A stretch of 11,843 nt of DNA from JBGSKY01 sp041740995 (GTDB lineage: Bacteria; Planctomycetota; Planctomycetia; Pirellulales; Pirellulaceae). Positions 6,380 through 11,843 of this stretch are shown here, one piece after another (positions within the stretch are counted from its first letter, which is position 1; the number at the start of each line of letters is the position of its first letter). Under the pieces are notes generated by a model that had not been told where the DNA came from, ran no database searches, and saw only the letters and a program-made list of their open reading frames with translations. The stretch lies in the NCBI GenBank assembly GCA_041740995.1, contig JBGSKY010000045.1:1-11843 (forward strand). Direction: 5' to 3'. The position numbers and the translations under genes were made by a program.

Positions 6380-7852
6380 TTACCAAACCCAAAGGTTCGC
6401 CAGCCACTGATACGGTTGATGAAACAGTTGCCAGCCAATCGTCCGATATCCAACGTCGATCGCCGCATCGGCCTTTAAGCCCGGTCGCAACACGCCGTCA
6501 AGATTGTCCAATTCGACGTCGGCCAGGAAAACACACTTTGATTCGATGACAGCGGCTTGCGGTTCAATGCGTTGGATCGGGCCGCTGAATCGTCGCCAGC
6601 CGAGCATGTCGGTTTTGATCTTCACCTGTTGTCCGGCAGCCACGTCGGCTATATCGCTTGGCCGCAATTCGACGCGGGCGACGATGCTGTTCAAGTCACT
6701 GATTTCAAAAAGCGTTTGGCCCATCGACAGCGGCATTCCCTCGCTGCCAAACCAATCGCCTTGAACGATAATGCCGTCGGCTGGGCTGCGGATTTCCGTT
6801 TCACCGAGCCGAGCGTTCGTCGAAGCGATCTTCAGCTCTGCTTGCTGCTGTTCAAGCTGGGCGATTCGCAGCTCGCCACCGTTACGGCTTGCCAACGCGA
6901 TGTCACGCTTCTTTTCCGCCGATTCGTATTCGGATTGAGCAATTGCGAGATCGCGCCGCAGTTGCCGATCGTCCAACCGGCCAAGTAGTTCCCCCGCAAC
7001 GACCCGCTGGCCCGGTCGCACAAACGCTTCGGCCAGCGTACCAGCGGTCGGGGCGGCCAGGTAATGTCGAAAAGTCGGTTCAAGCTTGCACGATCGCACC
7101 GGACGATAAGGGATCGGAATCAGCATTGCCAAACAAAATATGCCGACCGCGACCCAAGCGGTCCGCATCGAACACCATTGACGAAGCCGTTGCACGGTGG
7201 CGGTCCATTTCACGCCAATACGGCACATCGCCCACGTTGCGATGCTTGCCGCAAGCCGTTCACAATTGTCGTGCAAAGCTTGCAGCGATTCCGGCGACAC
7301 GCCGTCGCTGCTCGACGAACGAGGAATGATGATTGCGGAGACATGTTTTGCAGACTTAACGCCGAACGAAAACGCGATCACGGTTCGAAACGCATGATCG
7401 CTCGAAATCTCGTCAGCGATCGCGCTGACCGAGACCGATTCGACTGACAACGGTCCCCGAGCTGATACGATCGGATGACTCGCAAACGTCGCTTCGATCG
7501 CCACCGCTTGACCCCCGCGCGCGGACAAGCCCGCTACGGACTCAGGCGAGGATGAGGCTACCAGCCGCGCAGCGGCACGATGGACTTCGAACAGGTGCAC
7601 GTCGGCCTCCAGTCGATGGGCCAGCGTTGCGACCATTGATTGAGGCATTGACGGATCGAGCCAACGATCCGGCGACGGGTTGTTTGTTGGACTAACCGGC
7701 GGTGGTTGACTCGCCGGAGCTGGTTCGTTCAAGCATTCGACGACTTGCGATTGAAGCGTCGCCAACTGGGCCAGCCGGTGTTCGACCACTTGCGTCGGTT
7801 GATGCCCGACGTCAAAGCAGTTCTCTAGCGGATAGTTGTCTTCGATCTTCAT
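6380..7852 (-). CDS. Membrane-anchored HlyD-type adaptor with N-terminal soluble domain
   Basis: A 490-residue protein from the ATG at 7850-7852. The frame also opens at a TTG at 7874-7876, eight codons earlier. I choose the ATG because a stop codon in the shifted frame of the upstream gene overlaps it as ATGA. Residues 1-70 are a polar, Pro-rich leader. Residues about 72-207 form a soluble domain that looks like a degenerate GAF fold, a weak call. One transmembrane helix follows (about 231-248, WVAVGIFCLAMLIPIPY). The remainder is a HlyD adaptor: first lipoyl half (265-294, AGTLAEAFVRPGQRVVAGEL), a short Gln/Glu/Ala-rich coiled coil (295-350), second lipoyl half (352-376, TEIRSPADGIIVQGDWFG), and a beta-barrel and membrane-proximal part ending in an aromatic tail. 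Expected topology is a cytoplasmic N-terminal domain and a periplasmic adaptor. It would span the inner membrane and bridge an inner-membrane component to an outer one. Confidence 0.85.
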   Translation of the reverse strand: MKIEDNYPLENCFDVGHQPTQVVEHRLAQLATLQSQVVECLNEPAPASQPPPVSPTNNPSPDRWLDPSMPQSMVATLAHRLEADVHLFEVHRAAARLVASSSPESVAGLSARGGQAVAIEATFASHPIVSARGPLSVESVSVSAIADEISSDHAFRTVIAFSFGVKSAKHVSAIIIPRSSSSDGVSPESLQALHDNCERLAASIATWAMCRIGVKWTATVQRLRQWCSMRTAWVAVGIFCLAMLIPIPYRPVRSCKLEPTFRHYLAAPTAGTLAEAFVRPGQRVVAGELLGRLDDRQLRRDLAIAQSEYESAEKKRDIALASRNGGELRIAQLEQQQAELKIASTNARLGETEIRSPADGIIVQGDWFGSEGMPLSMGQTLFEISDLNSIVARVELRPSDIADVAAGQQVKIKTDMLGWRRFSGPIQRIEPQAAVIESKCVFLADVELDNLDGVLRPGLKADAAIDVGYRTIGWQLFHQPYQWLANLWVW

Positions 7853-7914
7853 GAGTCTATCAAGTTGAGCGGCCAAGCCGTTCGCGATGTTACTTCAACC
7901 GTGTGCATCGCGAG
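7849..7914 (-). other. Probable displaced 3' tail of the upstream adaptor gene (shifted frame)
   Basis: In the minus-strand frame whose codons end at 7851, the sequence reads LAMHTVEVTSRTAWPLNLID then Ser and TGA (7849-7851). This resembles the usual end of HlyD adaptors (an RSGM-x-xTVEV-type strand after NPDG). The TGA overlaps the ATG of the next gene as ATGA, the normal coupling of adjacent operon genes. The upstream adaptor frame reads NPDGSIR at this point and then runs into CSRCTRLK and a TAA at 7890-7892. A one-base loss or two-base gain around 7915-7925 would explain the switch. Confidence 0.55.
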
Positions 7915-8729
7915 CAGCGTATCGAACCGTCGGGGTTATCAATCAAGATCGTGACCATGAACCAACCGCTTTCCGGATCAGCAACCGGCGGAATAAAATC
8001 GACTCGACCAGTTACCGTTTGACCATCGGATAATTTGACTTGCATCGATTCACGCGTGCCCAGTTCGCGAATGTCCGATTCGGTCATCGGGAACGTCGCC
8101 TTCAACATCGATACATCGTGCAGCCGAACGACGCTCGGTGCATTGGCTGCCACGAACTCGCCAACTTGCTTGTGAACTTCGACTACGATGGCATCGATCG
8201 GAGAACGAATGCTGCGTTCGCTGATCAGCCGCTCTAGGCGTTCGACTTGCAAGCTCAGAACCTCGGTGCTTTCATGCTCGGATCGCATCTTGGCTTCTGT
8301 GATTTCGAGGTCGGCCAGTGCTCGATCAACCTCGCGTTGATTAGCTTTCCCTTTGGCGGCAAGTTCAGACAGGATGCGCAATCTGTTTTCGTGCAATATC
8401 AACTCGCCTTGGATTTGCCCCAACCGTCCACCAGCCTCGCTCTCGGCTCTTGCGATTTCCAATTGGCTTTGAAGATCTTGACTATCCAGTCGAGCGATCA
8501 AGTCTCCAGCTTTGACGTGTGTTCCCGGTTTAACCAGCATTTCTCGCAAGATTCCGAATTCAGACGCGGCGACGTCGACTTGTCGGTTCGGTTGCAACAC
8601 GCCTTCGAACAGCGTCGAATCGTAGCCCGCGGCCAAACAAGGTGAGCTGGCAAGCGACCACAGCGCGAACAACAGCGCAACGCTAAACGCGTTTGCGAAG
8701 TGTTTTGGCGGTAGGTTTTGTTTGCTCAT
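7890..8729 (-). CDS. Periplasmic HlyD/RND-type membrane fusion adaptor, 3' end probably frameshifted
   Basis: A 279-residue adaptor from the ATG at 8727-8729. The frame opens 14 codons further upstream with GTG at 8771, but the ATG gives a normal Sec signal: a basic start, the hydrophobic FANAFSVALLFALWSLASS, and a likely cut after CLAA near residue 34. A purine-rich AGAAGAGAG precedes the ATG. Then follow the first lipoyl half (about 52-82, FGILREMLVKPGTHVKAGDL), a long helical hairpin (about 85-172, coiled coil rich in Glu, Arg and Leu), the second lipoyl half (173-193, RSIRSPIDAIVVEVHKQVGE), and a beta-barrel domain up to NPDG near residue 265. The expected tail is missing because the frame ends with CSRCTRLK; see the shifted-frame entry at 7849-7914. 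It is the first gene of the adaptor/protease operon and sits 562 bases from the divergent surface-protein start. The product would be a soluble or outer-membrane-contacting adaptor in the periplasm. Confidence 0.85.
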   Translation of the reverse strand: MSKQNLPPKHFANAFSVALLFALWSLASSPCLAAGYDSTLFEGVLQPNRQVDVAASEFGILREMLVKPGTHVKAGDLIARLDSQDLQSQLEIARAESEAGGRLGQIQGELILHENRLRILSELAAKGKANQREVDRALADLEITEAKMRSEHESTEVLSLQVERLERLISERSIRSPIDAIVVEVHKQVGEFVAANAPSVVRLHDVSMLKATFPMTESDIRELGTRESMQVKLSDGQTVTGRVDFIPPVADPESGWFMVTILIDNPDGSIRCSRCTRLK

Positions 8730-8771
8730 GGCTCTCTTCTGAGGTTTCGTTGCACGACGGGTGAAGTTCAC

Positions 8772-9290
8772 CCTTTGAACTCGGTAACAAAAATCAACCG
8801 CGAAAACCTAAGCTCAGGATTTCCAGAGGGATGAATCTAAGTGGTCGAGTTGGAGGCAAATCTAGCATCCAGCGTCAGACTCTATCGGTTGTATCGATAT
8901 TCCGTTTCAGATGACCTTCAACGGCAGCGGAAGTCAGGCCAGGTCCTGGCTTTCGTGACATTTCCCAGGACCTGTCCTGACCTACCCGCATCGATCCAGC
9001 GAGGTGTTCAGCCGGGCTTTAATTTTTCTTGTCGCAGCGACATGCGTGCTAGTTCTTGCGCAGAAGGAACCTTTTCGGCAGAAAGCAGCGTTTTTTCAGT
9101 CGATAAAGCCAACTCAATTAGAAAAGTCGACACAGAATTCACGATGAGGAACTGTGGGCAGCGGTTCGGCCTGCGCAGTGGCTGAAGTTTCCGAGAAATT
9201 CGGTTCGCACTTTTGCCGCCCGACAAGTCCGCTGGAGTTCTCGACGAGTTTCGTTCATTTCCTTCGATCGTTAAGTTGCAACTTTTGATT
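8772..9290. other. Divergent intergenic region between adaptor operon and surface protein
   Basis: 519 bases with no gene I can defend. Both the adaptor operon (leftward) and the surface-protein gene (rightward) start from its edges, so promoters and any shared control elements must lie here. I see no clear -35/-10 pair. Its one strong structure is the inverted repeat at 8933-8981. An open frame at 8841-9185 on the plus strand opens with GTG and reads through that palindrome. It shows no recognisable domain and probably is not translated. Confidence 0.55.
8933..8981. repeat. 17-bp inverted repeat, second REP-like family
   Basis: GTCAGGCCAGGTCCTGG (8933-8949) and CCAGGACCTGTCCTGAC (8965-8981) are reverse complements with one mismatch, separated by 15 bases. 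The arms are themselves partly palindromic (AGGTCCTGG, CCAGGACCT). It is unrelated in sequence to the ten-unit family elsewhere in the window. Sitting between two divergent promoters it is not placed as a terminator. It could be an intergenic repeat or an operator for a dimeric regulator. Confidence 0.75.
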
Positions 9291-11843
9291 ATGGCTTTCC
9301 AAGAGAAACCACCGACTGAGAACGAATCGTGGCGAGCCCGCATCCAGCGAACGCTCAATCGATTCCAGCCAGGTAAACGCAAAACTGGCCAGGCGAATGA
9401 ACTCGATGCTCTGATTATCGAACCCCGTGTGCTGTACAGCGCGACTCCCGTTCCATTTGATGGCGATGTCGTGACCGACCAAGTCGACCAGCTTGAGCAT
9501 CTAATCGCCCAAATCGATTGGTCCGATCTAAGCACGATCGACGACTCCGCTGTTAGCATGATCGCCGATTCCGCCGTAGTGCCCGATACTTCGAGCGAAG
9601 TGAGCCAAGACGCTCAGGTTCGTCACGAGGTCGTTTTCGTACAAGGCTCGCTCTTTGATCTTGAAAAATTGACGGCTGATCTGTTCGGCATTGATGCGCA
9701 AGGCCGCGTGCTCGATGTTATCGTCCTCGACCAATCCACTGACGGTTTCGCACAAGTTGAAGCCGCTCTTGCAAACTACACTAACCTTGACGCGATCCAC
9801 TTTGTCACGCACGGTGCCGACGGTTTCATTCAACTTGGCGACTCTTGGCTGACCTTCGCGAACATTGACGCTCACGCAGCGGACTTACAGCGATGGGGAA
9901 TGGCCCTCAATGCCGACGGGGACATTCTGATCTATGGTTGCGACGTCGCGGCCAGTGATGTCGGCCAGCAGATGTTGCATTCGATTGCGACTTACACCCA
10001 AGCCGACGTCGCCGCGTCGAGTGATGCGACGGGCGATTTGTTTCGTGGCGGCGATTGGGATTTCGAATTCAACCATGGGCAGATTGAAACGGCAAACGCT
10101 TTTGGTATCGAAGTCCAAGAAAGCTATGACGGATTGCTAGCAACGTACACCGTCACCAATACCAACAACAGCGGTGCAGGCAGCTTGCGTCAAGCGATCA
10201 CGGATGCGAACAACAACCCTGGAGCTGATACGATCGTTTTCAGCATCGGCAGCGGTGTGCAAACGATCAATCTGACAAGTGTATTGCCCAATTTATTTAG
10301 TCAGGTCACGATTGATGCGACGACCCAAAGCGGCTTTGCCGGTACACCTCTGATTGTCCTCAACGGCGGCGGAACGATCAATGATGGTTTGAGGATTTGG
10401 GGTGGTAGCGCTGGAAGCACGGTTCGTGGCCTTGTCTTCAACAACTTTACCAACCTCGCAATCGACATTGCGACCGCTGATAATACCACGATTGCCGGAA
10501 ACTACATCGGAATCAATCAGGCAGGAACAGCAGCTGCTAGCAACGTCAACGGCATCAACATCTTCAATAGCAATAATGTTGTCATCGGTGGTTCGACCGC
10601 CGCCGATCGGAACGTGATTTCCGGTAACACGAATATCGCTCTATTGATTTCCGGCACCAGCACTGGAAACTTCGTTCGCGGCAACTATTTCGGCACCAAT
10701 GCCGCGGGGACGGCAGCAATCGGGAACCGGTTCCATACGATCTATGTTGATGCAGCCGGCAACACGATCGGTGGCACATCGACCGGGCACCGCAACGTCA
10801 TCAGCGGTACGACGACAGGCTTTGGAATAACGTTAAACGCCAATGGCTCGAACACCACCATTCAAGGGAACTACATCGGCACCAACGCCGCCGGAACTGC
10901 CGCTTTGGGAAACTCCTCACACGGGATTTACGCCTTAAGCAGCAACAACACCATCGGCGGAACAGCCGCCGGCAGCGGCAATGTGATCAGCGGCAACTCC
11001 GGTGACGGCATTTATATGTCGGGCAACTCCAACACCGTCGCAGGGAACATCATCGGACTCAACGCCGCTGGAACGACGGCGCTTGCCAATTCGGCCAACG
11101 GTATCGAACTCGTCGGCGCGAACAATACGATCGGTGGGACCGCCACTGGTTCACGCAACATCATCTCGGGGAATTCCAATTCCGGAATCACGATGTACGG
11201 TGCATCGGTCACCGGTAACTCTATCCTCGGCAATTACATCGGTACCGATATCACCGGGCAAATCGACCGGGGAAACGCAAATCAAGGAATCTACATCGGC
11301 GCCGGAGCCAGTGCGAATACGATCGGCGGATCGACCGATGCGGCGAAAAATATCATCAGCGGCAACGATACGTTTGGCATCCAGTTGAACGGCTCGGGCA
11401 CCAACAGCAACCTGATCTATGGAAACTACATTGGCGTTGCTGCGGACGGATCGACATCACTCGGGAATTCAAACTATGGAATCTTGATCGAAAATGCGGC
11501 ATCCAATAATCGCGTCGGCGGAGTCACTTTCGGTCAGGGCAACCGCATCGCCAACAATTTGCGTGGCGTTGTCATCGGAGCGAATGCTTCGAATGCCTTG
11601 AACAATTCAATTCTAGGCAACTCGATTTATTCAAACACAGGCCAGGGAATCGACCTCGGGAATAACAACACGATTCAAACCAATGACGCGGGAGACGGAG
11701 ACAGCGGGCCAAACGGACTGCAAAACTTCCCCGTCCTAACTAGTGCAACGTCCGTACAGACGGGGACGACTGTGGTTGGTTCATTCAACTCAAACGCCAA
11801 CACGACATACCGTATTGAATTCTTCGGAACTCGACTCGGCATT
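9291..11843 (+). CDS. Giant surface protein: LEPR-XLL-like motif, DUF4347-like domain, beta-helix repeats (3' end outside window)
   Basis: 851 codons are open to the window edge, so the protein is partial. The ATG at 9291 is the first methionine after an in-frame stop at 9183; there is no Shine-Dalgarno. Residues 1-40 are basic and polar. IEPRVLYSA (43-51) matches the LEPR-XLL motif found near the N-terminus of many large extracellular proteins. Residues about 113-285 are a DUF4347-type domain (VVFVQGSLFD, HFVTHGADGF, GDILIYGCDVAASDVGQQM, GGDWDFEF). From 286 the sequence reads TYTVTNTNNSGAGSLRQAI, the GSLRQAI/CSLREA-like start of bacterial beta-helix regions. Seven GNYIG-type repeats begin at residues 403, 464, 526, 585, 647, 711 and 776, spaced 59-65 residues, each also carrying NTIGG and NVISGN; they predict a right-handed parallel beta-helix. 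Near 800 GDGDSGPNGLQNFPVL starts another domain. No cleavable signal peptide is apparent, which suggests export by a dedicated route, possibly the divergent adaptor operon. Most likely a cell-surface or adhesion protein. Confidence 0.93.
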   Translation, partial: MAFQEKPPTENESWRARIQRTLNRFQPGKRKTGQANELDALIIEPRVLYSATPVPFDGDVVTDQVDQLEHLIAQIDWSDLSTIDDSAVSMIADSAVVPDTSSEVSQDAQVRHEVVFVQGSLFDLEKLTADLFGIDAQGRVLDVIVLDQSTDGFAQVEAALANYTNLDAIHFVTHGADGFIQLGDSWLTFANIDAHAADLQRWGMALNADGDILIYGCDVAASDVGQQMLHSIATYTQADVAASSDATGDLFRGGDWDFEFNHGQIETANAFGIEVQESYDGLLATYTVTNTNNSGAGSLRQAITDANNNPGADTIVFSIGSGVQTINLTSVLPNLFSQVTIDATTQSGFAGTPLIVLNGGGTINDGLRIWGGSAGSTVRGLVFNNFTNLAIDIATADNTTIAGNYIGINQAGTAAASNVNGINIFNSNNVVIGGSTAADRNVISGNTNIALLISGTSTGNFVRGNYFGTNAAGTAAIGNRFHTIYVDAAGNTIGGTSTGHRNVISGTTTGFGITLNANGSNTTIQGNYIGTNAAGTAALGNSSHGIYALSSNNTIGGTAAGSGNVISGNSGDGIYMSGNSNTVAGNIIGLNAAGTTALANSANGIELVGANNTIGGTATGSRNIISGNSNSGITMYGASVTGNSILGNYIGTDITGQIDRGNANQGIYIGAGASANTIGGSTDAAKNIISGNDTFGIQLNGSGTNSNLIYGNYIGVAADGSTSLGNSNYGILIENAASNNRVGGVTFGQGNRIANNLRGVVIGANASNALNNSILGNSIYSNTGQGIDLGNNNTIQTNDAGDGDSGPNGLQNFPVLTSATSVQTGTTVVGSFNSNANTTYRIEFFGTRLGI
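10488..11660 (+). repeat. Tandem ~62-residue beta-helix repeats within the surface protein
   Basis: Seven degenerate repeats with nucleotide period of about 177-195 bases. Each contains, in order, a GNYIGTNAAGT-like turn, a GN-x-x-x-GI strand, NNTIGGT, and NVISGN-x-x-GI. Conservation is at protein level; the nucleotide copies have diverged at many synonymous positions, which argues for an old array held by selection and not a recent tandem expansion. Confidence 0.85.

Noticed and set aside
5830..6549. Plus-strand open frame of 239 codons
   Set aside because: Antisense to the ends of two clear genes and passes through the REP cluster, giving repeated RAVRF/EPEGLRP-like residues that come from the repeats.
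8625..8729. Lipoprotein signal for the first adaptor
   Set aside because: The cysteine in LASSPCLAA is preceded by Pro, which does not fit a lipobox; an ordinary Sec signal peptide is more likely.
8841..9185. Plus-strand open frame of 114 codons in the divergent gap
   Set aside because: GTG start without a ribosome site, no recognisable domain, and it runs straight through the 17-bp inverted repeat; more likely chance.
9008..9559. Minus-strand open frame of 183 codons at the start of the surface-protein gene
   Set aside because: Antisense to the LEPR-XLL-like N-terminal region and without any recognisable protein feature.

Overview
The window reads like a chromosomal segment of a planctomycete, most likely of the Pirellulaceae. 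This is an inference from three things. A giant surface protein carries an IEPRVLYSA (LEPR-XLL-like) N-terminal motif followed by a DUF4347-type domain. An unusual secretion-type operon combines a PqqD-like/M50/HlyD fusion with two further HlyD-type adaptors. REP-like palindromes are abundant between genes, and few starts have a Shine-Dalgarno sequence.

Layout. Positions 1-3700 hold housekeeping and ordinary genes, all on the minus strand. In coordinate order they are a GspG-like type II secretion pseudopilin (51-488, with an intrinsic terminator at 13-39), a nitrilase-superfamily amidohydrolase (813-1676), histidyl-tRNA synthetase hisS (1833-3185), and a YkgJ-type cysteine-cluster protein (3210-3692) lying 24 bases upstream of hisS and probably co-transcribed with it. 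Positions 3693-3932 are non-coding.

Positions 3933-8771 hold three minus-strand genes, transcribed from right to left. The first is a periplasmic HlyD-type adaptor with a signal peptide. The second is a membrane-anchored HlyD-type adaptor with a soluble N-terminal domain. The third is a 726-residue PqqD-like/M50 metalloprotease/HlyD fusion. No ABC ATPase or outer-membrane channel is visible. Positions 8772-9290 are a 519-base divergent intergenic region with a 17-bp inverted repeat. From 9291 to the window's right edge a plus-strand gene encodes at least 851 residues of a giant surface protein: sorting-like motif, DUF4347-like domain with a His/Cys pair, then a right-handed beta-helix made of about seven repeats of roughly 62 residues.

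Working hypothesis (inference): the minus-strand adaptor/protease operon exports, processes or anchors the divergently encoded giant protein. This would be an export module that lacks an adjacent ATPase and in which the M50 protease is physically fused to a possible leader-recognition domain and an adaptor domain.

Two sequence-level points stand out. First, ten units of one REP family occupy three intergenic gaps. The two orientations differ by a compensatory base-pair swap in the stem, and the GNRA-type loop is kept. Second, the first adaptor gene appears frameshifted near its 3' end. The other frame continues as a plausible adaptor tail and ends in a TGA that overlaps the ATG of the next gene.
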